From Ochrobactrum sp. RH2CCR150 (GTDB taxonomy: Bacteria > Pseudomonadota > Alphaproteobacteria > Rhizobiales > Rhizobiaceae), in assembly GCA_014138095.1 (NCBI GenBank), contig JACGXE010000015.1, positions 40,338 through 104,337 on the forward strand: a stretch of DNA of 64,000 nucleotides, read 5' to 3'. The position numbers and the translations under genes were made by a program. The notes under the pieces are model-generated. The model made no database searches. It was given only the letters and a program-made list of their open reading frames with translations, and was not told the DNA's origin. Positions 35,559 to 44,425 of the stretch are shown here, in pieces (position 1 is the first letter of the stretch; every line of letters begins with the position of its first letter).

Positions 35559-36536
35559 ATGCAAAAGTCTGCTTGGGGTGTTATCAATCAAGAGAGAATA
35601 GTTCTTGCGCTGGCGATTGTCATGTTCATCGCGGCCTCCGTTGCTTTGCCCGGCTTTCTGACCGCTGAAAATCTGATTGCCGTCATACGCTCCGTTTCGG
35701 TTCTGGGCATATTGGCTTTGGGCATGGCCATCGTGATCATCGGACGAGGGATTGATCTTTCGACTGTGGCAATCATGGCGATGTCTGTCGCGTGGTATTT
35801 GCAACTATTGGGGGCGGGAACATCCGACGCCATGGCGATTGCCTTTGTTCTGACAGGCGTTGTGGGCATCGGTCTTCTCAATGGATTTCTCGTGGCCTAT
35901 GCGGAAGTGCCTGCGATCTTTGTCACGCTTGCAAGCGGCTCCTTCGTTTTTGGCTATGTTCGCTCACAGCTCATCACGCAGGACGCAGTGCCCGTTCCTA
36001 GCGGTCATTGGCTCGAACTATTGGGCGGCCTTCGCTATTTCGACATCCCCGTCGAAGTGTTTATCTTTGCGGGTTTAAGTCTCGCTATCTTTGCATTTCT
36101 GCGTTTCACGAAATGGGGAAGATACGTCTATTATGCGGGTGACAACCCCGTTTCGGCTCGCAATTCCGGTATGCCTGTTCGGCCCATGATCGTGTTGCGT
36201 TATGTGCTTTCCGCGCTGATCGGTTTTGCGGCGGGTCTTCTAACGGCGGCAAGCCTGCATTCGATCAATACACGGGTCGTGAATTCTACTCTGCTGTATG
36301 ACATTGTTCTGGTTGCGGTTATCGGCGGCATTGGCTTGTCTGGCGGCAAGGGTGGCGTGCGCAATGTTCTGGTCGGCGCCGCACTGATTGGCATCCTGCT
36401 CAATGCCATGACTATTCTCGATATTCCGCTGCTTTATCAGAACCTCATCAAATCCACCATTCTGCTGGCCGCTATCATCATCGACGGCATTATCAATCCG
36501 CGTGATGAACAGACAGCGCAGCAGGGCGACATATAA
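35559..36536 (+). CDS. Ribose-type ABC transporter permease (first of two)
   Basis: This 325-residue RbsC-family permease has ~8-9 membrane spans, a GMAIVIIGRGIDLSTVAIMAM loop near residue 55 and the conserved IGGIGLSGGKGGVRNVLVGA near residue 255. It would pair with the fused permease at 37731 as a heterodimeric channel. AAGGGG precedes the ATG. It opens the operon permease / binding protein / permease-propeller / propeller / ATPase. Confidence 0.9.
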   Translation: MQKSAWGVINQERIVLALAIVMFIAASVALPGFLTAENLIAVIRSVSVLGILALGMAIVIIGRGIDLSTVAIMAMSVAWYLQLLGAGTSDAMAIAFVLTGVVGIGLLNGFLVAYAEVPAIFVTLASGSFVFGYVRSQLITQDAVPVPSGHWLELLGGLRYFDIPVEVFIFAGLSLAIFAFLRFTKWGRYVYYAGDNPVSARNSGMPVRPMIVLRYVLSALIGFAAGLLTAASLHSINTRVVNSTLLYDIVLVAVIGGIGLSGGKGGVRNVLVGAALIGILLNAMTILDIPLLYQNLIKSTILLAAIIIDGIINPRDEQTAQQGDI

Positions 36537-36583
36537 TCGGTTTCAAGACAGTCGGAATGGCTGTTCAAAGGAGAAGGGACATT

Positions 36584-37606
36584 ATGAAGCTTTTCAGGAC
36601 AATTCTGGCGGCAACCGCCATCATGTCCACGGTTCTATCCGTGCAAATGGCAAAAGCAGCCGAAGATCCAGGTCCGGCCGCTTATGAAAAGGCGCTCAAG
36701 GGCAAGCGTGTTTTACTCGTGCCCATGACGATGGGTTTCGACCTGGCGCAAGGATGGGCGGCTTACCTCAAGAGCGAGGTTGAGGGGTTCGGCGGCATTT
36801 TCGAAACACGCGATCCAAACTGGAGTGCCGAAGCAGGTGCGCAGGCCATCACCGAAGCCATCGCGTCTGATACCAAGCCCGACGTTCTCATCGTACAATC
36901 GCCCGATCTCAACTCTTATGCCAAGCTTTTCAAGAAGGCGCAGGCAGCGGGAATTTACGTCATCGCCATTGATAATCCGGTCAACTATGCCGTCGATGCC
37001 TTCATTGGCTCCGATTGGGATCGTCTGGGGCAACTTGAAGCCGAAGCGGTTATAAAGGGTTGCGGAGCAAATTCTTCAAAGAAAATTGCGCTCATCCAGG
37101 GAGATCAGGTCAACGCATCTAGTCTCTATCAATATGCTGGCATCACCAAGGTTCTTGAAAAGAACCCGGATTTCCAGGTCGTTGCTAAACCAGACTCCAA
37201 TTGGGATGCCACGACAGCACGCAATGCAACGACCACAATCCTGCAGCAGCATCCAGACATTTGCGGCATTATCGATTTCTGGGACGGTGACGCTACCGGG
37301 ACTGCCGCTGCAATCCGCGACGCCAAGCTTCAGGACAAGATCTTTCTTGTGACGACGGGCGGCGGTGAAAAGACTGCAGATTGCGATCGTCTTGAAGACA
37401 ACACCTATGGTGCCGTCGTGATGACAGACCTCGCGCGCCAATCGGGCGATATCAATGCGATCATCAAGTTCCTTCTGCAAAGCGGCCAGCCTGCAGGAAC
37501 GTCGCACACCTATATTTACACGCTCGAAAAGGCGACGACCAAAAAGGATCTCAATCCCGCCAGTTGCTGGGATGTCAAGGCGCTGCAGGCACAGGCAGCT
37601 CAATAA
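36584..37606 (+). CDS. Ribose-type solute-binding protein of the propeller-fusion operon
   Basis: This 340-residue exported binding protein (Peripla_BP_4 type) has a signal peptide (ILAATAIMSTVLSVQMAKA, cleavage near residue 26). The mature part contains KRVLLVPMTMGFDLAQGW, DVLIVQSPDLNSYAKLFKKAQAAGIYVIAIDNP and GSDWDRLGQLEAEA, all in the order of the family. Its N-terminal ligand loop differs from the usual ribose set (PMTMGFDLAQ), so the ligand may not be a simple pentose. AAAGGAGAAGGG precedes the ATG at 36584. Confidence 0.88.
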   Translation: MKLFRTILAATAIMSTVLSVQMAKAAEDPGPAAYEKALKGKRVLLVPMTMGFDLAQGWAAYLKSEVEGFGGIFETRDPNWSAEAGAQAITEAIASDTKPDVLIVQSPDLNSYAKLFKKAQAAGIYVIAIDNPVNYAVDAFIGSDWDRLGQLEAEAVIKGCGANSSKKIALIQGDQVNASSLYQYAGITKVLEKNPDFQVVAKPDSNWDATTARNATTTILQQHPDICGIIDFWDGDATGTAAAIRDAKLQDKIFLVTTGGGEKTADCDRLEDNTYGAVVMTDLARQSGDINAIIKFLLQSGQPAGTSHTYIYTLEKATTKKDLNPASCWDVKALQAQAAQ

Positions 37607-37654
37607 TATCGGCTTAACCGGCTGGAGAGTTGCCGGGGCTGATTGAAAAACCGA

Positions 37655-37693
37655 CAGATCGCCACGCGCTTTTCTTTGGCGCATGGCGATCTG
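37655..37693 (+). terminator. Long stem-loop between binding-protein and fused-permease genes
   Basis: CAGATCGCCA / TGGCGATCTG arms (10 bp) continue after a mismatch with GCGC/GCGC-type pairs, forming a long hairpin 48 bp after the binding-protein stop. It is the third binding-protein gene in this window to be followed by such a structure; probable partial terminator or mRNA stabiliser. Confidence 0.5.
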
Positions 37694-37730
37694 ATATTTG
37701 GCGGAACACATCAAATTTCCGGAAGTCCCT

Positions 37731-39854
37731 ATGTCGTTACGAGAACGTATCAAGGCTTGGCGCTATAACTACATTCCTGATCATCTGATCGGTGAGGTGC
37801 TGACAAAACGCTGGACTGATAACGCCATTCCCTTTGCCGTGCTTGTGGCAACGATTGCGCTTTTTGGATCACAGGTATCAGGGTTCTTCAAGATCTCGTC
37901 CTTGCAGGAATCCACACGCCAGTTGGGTGAGTTCTCCCTGGTGGTCACTGGGCTCACGGTTGTTATGCTGGGCGGTGGCATTGACCTGTCAGTCGGCTCG
38001 ATCTTTGCGCTTTCTGCTTTCTCTGCGGTCACCGTATTCTTCATCTTCGAGCAGCCGGTCTGGCTAGCGCTGCTTGCTTCCATTGCTACCGGCGTAGTCT
38101 ATGGTGCGATCAATGGGTATCTGGTTGGCATTTTAAGACTGCGTGCGTTTATCACCACGCTGGTGACATTTATCATCGGTCGCGCCATATACGATATTCT
38201 CGTCGTGAATTTTGCTGCCGCCGTGCAAACGTCTCTCGCTTCTTCCGATGTTTGGGATTTCATTGGTGACGAAACTGTTTTCGGTTTTTCCGCGTCGGTG
38301 ATTGCGGCAATCGTGATGGCTGTCGTTACACATATCGTTCTCACGCGATCTCGGCCAGGCTGGCATATTCTGGCTGTCGGCGGCTCTCGCCGCTCGGCAC
38401 ATAATGCCGGTATCCGTGTGCGCCGAACGGTATTCTTCACCTATGTCTTCTCGGGATTGTGCTCATCTCTCGCTGGCTTTCTCATTGCTTGTCGTTTGAG
38501 CGGTGTTGGACCCGGCACAGGCCTGAATCTCGAAATTCTGGCGCTTACCGCAGCGGTGGTTGGTGGTAACAGTCTGGGTGGCGGTCGCGGCTCGGTCGTG
38601 AAGGGTGTGATGGGCGCGATCATCGTTCTCGTCATGACCAACGGGCTCATTCGTCTCGGTTACGGGACGGGCACAACGCAGCTTGTTCTGGGCGTCATGC
38701 TCGCCGTTGCTGTGACAGTCGATATTCGCTGGCTGAAGAACCGTCACAAAGTTCTCAACGAGATTTATGTGGCGCCGGTCTATCTCAAAATGGGTGAGAC
38801 CTTGTCGGCGGCCCCGGGATCCGGCACACCATATGAACTGGATGACCGCCTTTCGGGCACAGATTATATCGGTCTTGGCGAACTCGAAGGGCCGGAAGAC
38901 GTCATTCTTGATCGCAATGACAATCTCTATTGCGGAACCCGCCATGGAGAGATCATACGCTTCTTTGCTCCAGACTATTCGCGTTCGGAAGTCTTTGCTC
39001 ACGTCGGCGGCTTTCCGCTCGGACTTGCCTTTGACAAGGCTGGCAATCTGATTTCCTGTGTCGGAGCGATGGGTCTATATTCCATTTCGCCAGAGCGGGA
39101 AGTGAAGAAACTGTCGGCAGAGACCGCGCGCTCATTGACGTCTATTGTAGATGACGCGCGCTTGCGTGATCCCAATGACTGCGACATTGCACCCGACGGA
39201 CGCATATATTTCACTGATTCAACCAAACGCTATGACGCTCATGACTGGGCGCTCGATTCCATTGAGAACCGCCCAACTGGACGGCTTCTGGTTTATGACC
39301 CCAAAGACGGTTCGACGAAAACACTTCTGGATGGCTATCGTTACACCAACGGTGTCTGTGTGGCCCATGACGGAAAGTCGATCTATTTTGCCGAAAGCTG
39401 GGCCTGCAGGGTACATCGCTATTGGCTGGAAGGACCAAAGGCAGGAACGGCTGAATGTGTCATCAAAGACATGCCCGGTTATCCGGACAATATCAATCGC
39501 GCATCTGATGGAAGCTACTGGATGGCGTGGCTCGGCATGCGCACGCCAAGCTTTGATCTATCACTGCGCCATCCTGATATGCGCAAGCGCATGACGCGTC
39601 GTCTACCACAGGATGAGTGGCTGTTCCCTAATATCAACACCGGCGGTGTGGTAAAGTTTGATGAAACGGGAAAGATCATCGATACGCTGGGCGATTTGTC
39701 GGGTGTTTCGCACCCTATGGTAACCTCCATGCGCGAACACAAGGGTTATCTCTTTGTCGGCGGCATCCTGAACAACCGTATCGGTCGTTATAAGATCGCG
39801 GGCGCTGCCACGGACTGGACAGGTCCTGCCTCGTACTGGGGAGAAAAACAATGA
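37731..39854 (+). CDS. Fusion: ribose-type ABC permease + strictosidine-synthase/SMP-30-like beta-propeller
   Basis: This 707-residue protein is a two-domain fusion in one uninterrupted frame. Residues ~1-335 are an RbsC-type permease (VVMLGGGIDLSVGSIFAL near 85; VVGGNSLGGGRGSVVKG near 285). After a ~45-residue linker, residues ~380-700 match a strictosidine-synthase/SMP-30-like six-bladed propeller (EGPEDVILDRNDNLYCGT, RDPNDCDIAPDGRIYFTDS, TNGVCVAHDGKSIYFAES, MPGYPDNINRASDGSYW). The propeller would face the cytoplasm. Such propellers often act as lactonases or aryl-esterases with a bound Ca2+. Fusion suggests that the imported compound is processed at the channel exit. Confidence 0.88.
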   Translation: MSLRERIKAWRYNYIPDHLIGEVLTKRWTDNAIPFAVLVATIALFGSQVSGFFKISSLQESTRQLGEFSLVVTGLTVVMLGGGIDLSVGSIFALSAFSAVTVFFIFEQPVWLALLASIATGVVYGAINGYLVGILRLRAFITTLVTFIIGRAIYDILVVNFAAAVQTSLASSDVWDFIGDETVFGFSASVIAAIVMAVVTHIVLTRSRPGWHILAVGGSRRSAHNAGIRVRRTVFFTYVFSGLCSSLAGFLIACRLSGVGPGTGLNLEILALTAAVVGGNSLGGGRGSVVKGVMGAIIVLVMTNGLIRLGYGTGTTQLVLGVMLAVAVTVDIRWLKNRHKVLNEIYVAPVYLKMGETLSAAPGSGTPYELDDRLSGTDYIGLGELEGPEDVILDRNDNLYCGTRHGEIIRFFAPDYSRSEVFAHVGGFPLGLAFDKAGNLISCVGAMGLYSISPEREVKKLSAETARSLTSIVDDARLRDPNDCDIAPDGRIYFTDSTKRYDAHDWALDSIENRPTGRLLVYDPKDGSTKTLLDGYRYTNGVCVAHDGKSIYFAESWACRVHRYWLEGPKAGTAECVIKDMPGYPDNINRASDGSYWMAWLGMRTPSFDLSLRHPDMRKRMTRRLPQDEWLFPNINTGGVVKFDETGKIIDTLGDLSGVSHPMVTSMREHKGYLFVGGILNNRIGRYKIAGAATDWTGPASYWGEKQ

Positions 39855-40918
39855 TCTTTGATCCGATCCTGGATTTCTTCCGCGGCAAGGCTGTGACAAT
39901 ACCACCGCTTGATGGTGCATTCCGTCCCAATACCCTTCTTGATGAGGCTTCGGTTTTTGCAGACCTCAACGAGGCTGATAATCTTGTTGTGTCCGGGGGC
40001 GCGCTTCTCGCTTCGAGCGGGAACGCTGTTTTCCGGTTGACCGCCAATAACGCGCCGGAAGTCGTTGAGCACTTTTCTGCCCCGGTGACGAGCCTCGCGT
40101 CTGGACCTTCGGGTGAACTCGCCGTGGCCCTCGAAACCGGAAAACTCCTCATCGACAATCACGAGCAGCCTTTGCCTGCGAAGATTGGTTGCATCACAGC
40201 TCTCAGCTACGCTGTGGATGGAACCTTGTGGTTGGCCAATGGGTCTGCGGATCACTCGGCGGCCAATTGGTCCGCCGATTTGATGCGCCATGGCTCGTCA
40301 GGCTCCATCTGGAAGCGGACTGTTGGCGCTACACAGTTTCAGCAAGTGGCTTCGGGACTCGCATACCCTTATGGGCTTTTGCCGACCGCCGGCGGCTTGG
40401 TCTTTAGTGAAAGCTGGAAGCACCGGCTGGTTTTTCTCGATGCAGAAACAGGCGAAAAACGCATCGTTGCTGACAAGTTGCCGGGTTATCCTGCTCGCCT
40501 GTCGCCAGCGTCAGGTGATGGTGCGTGGCTGGCGTTTTTTGCGCCACGCAATCGACTGATCGAGCTTGTTCTGCAGGAGAGATATTACCGTAGTGATATG
40601 ATTGATCAGGTTCCGCAGGAATTCTGGATTGCACCCGCATTGTCGTCTGGACGCAGTTTTCTTGAACCACTGCAATGCGGTGGCATCAAAACAATGGGCG
40701 TTCATAAACCATGGGCTCCAAGCAGGTCCTATGGACTTGTCGTGCGGCTCGACAGGCAATTCCAACCGGTTCTCAGCTATCATAGCCGAGCCAATGGCCA
40801 GCGCCATGGTACTTGCAGCGTTATCGAACACAACGGACGGTTGCTGGCGGCCAGCAAGGGCGGCGACTGTGTTGTTGATGCGGGATGGGTCGATCATAGC
40901 CATGAGAAGGTGCACTGA
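39851..40918 (+). CDS. Stand-alone strictosidine-synthase/SMP-30-like beta-propeller protein
   Basis: This 355-residue protein overlaps the fusion gene by four bases (ATGA). It lacks a signal peptide and shares the propeller pattern in diverged form: SSGSIWKRTVG, LAYPYGLLPTAGGLVFSESWKHRLVFLD, KLPGYPARLSPASGDGAWLAFF and GTCSVIEHNGRLLAASKG. The Asp of PDN in the fused copy is replaced (GYPARLS), so the two propellers are not equivalent. It may be a second hydrolase acting on the same imported substrate or a structural partner. Exact reaction unknown. Confidence 0.75.
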   Translation: MIFDPILDFFRGKAVTIPPLDGAFRPNTLLDEASVFADLNEADNLVVSGGALLASSGNAVFRLTANNAPEVVEHFSAPVTSLASGPSGELAVALETGKLLIDNHEQPLPAKIGCITALSYAVDGTLWLANGSADHSAANWSADLMRHGSSGSIWKRTVGATQFQQVASGLAYPYGLLPTAGGLVFSESWKHRLVFLDAETGEKRIVADKLPGYPARLSPASGDGAWLAFFAPRNRLIELVLQERYYRSDMIDQVPQEFWIAPALSSGRSFLEPLQCGGIKTMGVHKPWAPSRSYGLVVRLDRQFQPVLSYHSRANGQRHGTCSVIEHNGRLLAASKGGDCVVDAGWVDHSHEKVH

Positions 40919-42426
40919 TGGCTCAGACAGACGATATTGTTGTCGAAATGAAGAACGTCACCAAGGAATACCGTGGCGTTCCCGCTGTGAAGAATGTCGA
41001 TTTCAGATTGAGGCGTGGCGAGGTTCACTCGTTGCTTGGTGAAAACGGGGCCGGAAAATCGACCCTCACCAAGATGATTGCCGGTGTCGTTGAGCCGACC
41101 TCGGGCGTCTTGATTTACAATGGAAAAGAAGTTCGTTTTTCATCGCCGAATGAAGCGTTGGAAGCAGGCGTTGCAATGGTCTTTCAGGAGACCAGTCTGG
41201 TACCTTCCATGACAGTTGCGCAGAACCTCTATCTCGGTTCCGAAAAATTCCTTAATCGTCTCCGAGGTATCTATATTTCAGCGCAACAATTTTTACAGTC
41301 GCTGAGCTTTTCCGTAGATCCGACTGCGATGGTGGAAACGCTTGGAGCGGCCAAAAAGCAGATGGTCGAGATTGCCCGTGCTGTACATCATAATGCAGAA
41401 GTCATCATCTTCGATGAGCCGACAGCAACGCTAACGCCGGAGGAAAAACGCCATTTCTTTGCGCTGATCCGACGGTTGAAAGCCAAGGGTGTTTCGATTG
41501 TGTTCATCAGCCATGCGCTGGAAGAAGCGCTGATGATTTCGGACAGGATCACAATCCTGCGTGATGGAGAATTGGTCGCTAGCGGTGCGGTTGAAGATTT
41601 CGACCGCGAAAAGATCGTGGCCGCGATGGTCGGCCGTTCTCTTTCGGGTGAGCTATATCGCCAGCGAGATGCGTCGGGTTTGCGTCAGGCGGGCCGAAAA
41701 ATACTGTCGGTTCAAGATATCTCCATGGGGAGTGCGGTTCGCAACAACTCGTTTTCAATCTTTGAGGGTCAGATCACCGGCGTCTTTGGGCTGATTGGAT
41801 CTGGCCGGACCGAAACATTCAAAGTCATTTCCGGGATTTACAAACGAGACTTTCTGCGCGGAGGTACTATAGAACTCGATGACAAACCAGTTCGCTATTA
41901 TGTGCCGCGCGAAGCCGTAAAATCGGGGATCGTCTACATCACTGAAGACCGGAAAAGCGAAGGCTTTTTTGAAACAATGTCAATTGCGGAAAACCTTTTT
42001 GCGGGTGTTCTGGCTGCCGATAAAGAACAGTCGAGCATCGTAAGCCTGAAGGAAATGCAGGCGCTTTCCTCGCAATGGATCAAGCAGCTCAATATTCGCG
42101 CGATCAATGACAATGCCAGGGTGGTTGAATTGTCCGGCGGCAATCAACAGAAGGTCGTTATAGGCAAAGGTCTGGTGCAGGAGCCTCGCCTGGTGATTTT
42201 CGATGAGCCGACACGTGGCGTGGATGTCGGCGCGATTGCTGAAATCCATCAGCTGATCAACGAGTTGGCTGATGCGGGGCTGGCTGTCGTTGTGATTTCG
42301 TCTTATCTACCTGAAATCATGAATCTTTCCGACCGAATTCTTGTTTGCAGACAGGGGCGTATCGTCGAGGAGTTCTCGCCAGCAGAAGCGACGGAAGAAA
42401 AGATCATGTATGCGGCAGTACACTAA
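40918..42426 (+). CDS. Ribose-type ABC transporter ATP-binding protein (two ABC domains)
   Basis: This 502-residue double-cassette ATPase has Walker A GENGAGKSTL near residue 41. The first-domain signature is divergent (LGAAKKQMVEIARAV instead of LSxGQ). The second half has the usual degenerate P-loop GLIGSGRTETF and a full LSGGNQQKVVIGKGL. Walker B of domain one is VIIFDEPTATL. Its ATG overlaps the propeller stop (TGATG). It completes the transporter whose permeases are at 35559 and 37731. Confidence 0.92.
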   Translation: MAQTDDIVVEMKNVTKEYRGVPAVKNVDFRLRRGEVHSLLGENGAGKSTLTKMIAGVVEPTSGVLIYNGKEVRFSSPNEALEAGVAMVFQETSLVPSMTVAQNLYLGSEKFLNRLRGIYISAQQFLQSLSFSVDPTAMVETLGAAKKQMVEIARAVHHNAEVIIFDEPTATLTPEEKRHFFALIRRLKAKGVSIVFISHALEEALMISDRITILRDGELVASGAVEDFDREKIVAAMVGRSLSGELYRQRDASGLRQAGRKILSVQDISMGSAVRNNSFSIFEGQITGVFGLIGSGRTETFKVISGIYKRDFLRGGTIELDDKPVRYYVPREAVKSGIVYITEDRKSEGFFETMSIAENLFAGVLAADKEQSSIVSLKEMQALSSQWIKQLNIRAINDNARVVELSGGNQQKVVIGKGLVQEPRLVIFDEPTRGVDVGAIAEIHQLINELADAGLAVVVISSYLPEIMNLSDRILVCRQGRIVEEFSPAEATEEKIMYAAVH

Positions 42427-42506
42427 GGCCGCTTTGACTACGGAACTGCTACCAAACGCACCCGCAGCTTCTATTGGGAATGGGCGCACGCCTGAGGAGA
42501 AAGACC

Positions 42507-42917
42507 ATGGCCACTGTCAGACTGTTGAGTGATGCAGACGTTGAGAAGGATGCTGCAGTTAAAGCCGTCTTCGATGATATACGCGCAACCAGAAAATCAG
42601 ATTTCGTCAATAATTTCTGGCGTGGTCTTGCTAACGATCCTGTCAATTTGAAGCGCGTCTGGGAACAGCTCAAGTCGATCATGGTTGCACCGGGAGCCCT
42701 CGATCCCGTTGTGCGTGAGATGATCTATATTGCCGTATCAACAGCCAATGGCTGTCAGTATTGCGTTCACTCTCACACAGCTTCAGCGCGCGCCAAGGGG
42801 ATGACCGATGCGCAACATGGTGAACTCCTAGCGGTTATTGGTTTGGCTGCCCAAACCAACCATATCGTGACGGCCCTGCAAATTCCGGTCGACCCAGAAT
42901 TTGATGTCAAAAGCTGA
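42507..42917 (+). CDS. AhpD-like alkylhydroperoxidase / CMD-family protein
   Basis: This 136-residue helical protein of the CMD/AhpD family keeps the redox motif: Glu71 in VVREMIYIAVS, Cys83-x2-Cys86 and His90 in NGCQYCVHSH. Members with this motif reduce peroxides or shuttle disulfides. GAGGAGA lies upstream of ATG 42507. It follows the ABC ATPase by 80 bp on the same strand and precedes the quinone oxidoreductase by 9 bp, so it is likely part of the operon. Confidence 0.88.
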   Translation: MATVRLLSDADVEKDAAVKAVFDDIRATRKSDFVNNFWRGLANDPVNLKRVWEQLKSIMVAPGALDPVVREMIYIAVSTANGCQYCVHSHTASARAKGMTDAQHGELLAVIGLAAQTNHIVTALQIPVDPEFDVKS

Positions 42918-42926
42918 GGGCATTCC

Positions 42927-43907
42927 ATGAGTGAAGCCTATGCCTATGTCGCGCGTAAGCCGGGCGGTCCAGACGTTCTTGAATGGACTGAAGTTGACGT
43001 TCCTAAACCCGGGCCGGGCGAGGTTCAGCTGCGCCATACGGCGATCGGGGTCAACTTCCTCGATACCTACTACCGCAGCGGTCTTTATCCGTGGCCGCAA
43101 CCGACAATGGTTCCGGGAGCGGAAGCCGCAGGTGTTGTCACAGCCGTGGGACAGGGGGTGAACGGATTCTTGCCGGGAGACCGCGTCGCCTATGTCATGC
43201 AGCATGGCGCTTATTGCACCTTGCGGAATCTGCCGGCATCGCAGCTTGTGATCATACCAGACGGATTGAGTGATGTTGTAGCGGCAAGCGCCATGTTGAA
43301 AGGCTTGACGACACAGTATCTCGTCACTTCATCTTATACAGTAAAGCCGGGTGATGTTGTTCTCGTCCATGCCGCAGCAGGCGGTGTCGGGCTTTTGCTT
43401 GGACAATGGTTGAAGGTCTTGGGAGCTAGGACAATCGGCACTGCCGGGTCTGATGACAAGGTCGCTCTCGCACATGATCATGGATATGATCACGTCATCA
43501 ATTATCGTGAAAAAGATTTCGTGTCGGAAGTTCTGTCGATCACAAAGGGGCTGGGCTGTGCTGTTGTTTATGACAGCGTTGGTGAAGACACATGGCGCGG
43601 CTCGCTGCAATGTTTGCAGCGTTTTGGCTGTTTTGTGAACTTCGGTCAGTCTTCCGGGCCTATTCAGGGGTTTGAACTGTCTCTTCTTGCAAAGGGATCT
43701 CTGTCCGCGATCCGACCAGTGCTGTTCGATTATATTGCCGAGAAAAGCGACCTGGAAAGACGATCGCAAGAGCTGTTTCGACGGCTAGCTTCAGGTGAGG
43801 TTCGGGTCGATCATATTACGCAGCGGTCCATGGATGAGGTTGTGGCCGTTCATAGTGATCTTGAGGCGCGCAGAACAACAGGATCGATAGTCCTAATTCC
43901 ATCGTAA
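42927..43907 (+). CDS. Quinone oxidoreductase / zinc-independent MDR-family reductase
   Basis: This 326-residue medium-chain reductase of the QOR type has VGVNFLDTYYRSGLYP-like AIGVNFLDTYYRSGLYP near residue 40, PGAEAAGVVTAVG, cofactor loop HAAAGGVGLLLGQW near residue 150 and a C-terminal VDHITQRSMDEV. No structural-zinc cysteine cluster is seen. It would reduce quinones or enones with NADPH. It is nine bases after the AhpD-like gene. Together the pair suggests redox handling of an aromatic or enone product from the operon's substrate. Confidence 0.9.
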   Translation: MSEAYAYVARKPGGPDVLEWTEVDVPKPGPGEVQLRHTAIGVNFLDTYYRSGLYPWPQPTMVPGAEAAGVVTAVGQGVNGFLPGDRVAYVMQHGAYCTLRNLPASQLVIIPDGLSDVVAASAMLKGLTTQYLVTSSYTVKPGDVVLVHAAAGGVGLLLGQWLKVLGARTIGTAGSDDKVALAHDHGYDHVINYREKDFVSEVLSITKGLGCAVVYDSVGEDTWRGSLQCLQRFGCFVNFGQSSGPIQGFELSLLAKGSLSAIRPVLFDYIAEKSDLERRSQELFRRLASGEVRVDHITQRSMDEVVAVHSDLEARRTTGSIVLIPS

Positions 43908-43941
43908 CAACAGCGCGTTGAGCTGCTTGAGGGAGACGACA

Positions 43942-44040
43942 GTGGCTGGCTCGCTCATCGCGCAGTTGGGCGGACGATCAAAAATGAGGAAACACGAATT
44001 GCGCAGTGCTTACAAGAAATCCGGGATGCATCAGGAATAG
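43942..44040 (+). other. Possible 32-residue small ORF
   Basis: A GTG at 43942 follows GGAG with 6-base spacing and runs to TAG at 44040, giving a basic peptide with several Lys/Arg. There is no homology I recognise; it could be a remnant or chance. Confidence 0.2.
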
Positions 44041-44097
44041 AGCGGAACAATTGGGTGAATGACAGGTTGATCCTCATTAGTAAGAGAGGATCGTCAA

Positions 44098-44376
44098 ATG
44101 ACCGCACCACAACTCGATACTGAACGCATTTGGTCAACGGGTTTCAGGCAAATGTCGGGAAATCCCAACGAGATACCACCTCCGGAGCCGGAAAAACTGC
44201 CAGAACCGCCGCCTGAAACGATACCGGCCCCCGATGGTGAGCCGGTCAGTCCAGATGAGCCGGAGCAGATACCGCCGCTCCCTGACCCCGGGCAGCCTTC
44301 GCCAGAACCGAATAATCCGGACCAGCCAGTGATGCTCGGCCGCCGATGGAAGGCGTTCAACTTTTCGTACCGCTGA
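44098..44376 (+). CDS. Proline-rich hypothetical protein
   Basis: This 92-residue protein has a central region (residues ~23-80) in which about one residue in three is proline, interspersed with Glu/Asp (NEIPPPEPEKLPEPPPE, PDEPEQIPPLPDPGQPSPEP), and short ordered ends. It is acidic and likely disordered. No signal peptide or membrane span. AGAGGA precedes the ATG. It is not a recognised family. Neighbours (quinone oxidoreductase, iron-permease-like) do not explain it. Confidence 0.5.
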   Translation: MTAPQLDTERIWSTGFRQMSGNPNEIPPPEPEKLPEPPPETIPAPDGEPVSPDEPEQIPPLPDPGQPSPEPNNPDQPVMLGRRWKAFNFSYR

Positions 44377-44425
44377 TGTATCGGATTAAATCACTCCAAT
44401 TGAAGCGGATAACCGGGAGTGCATT

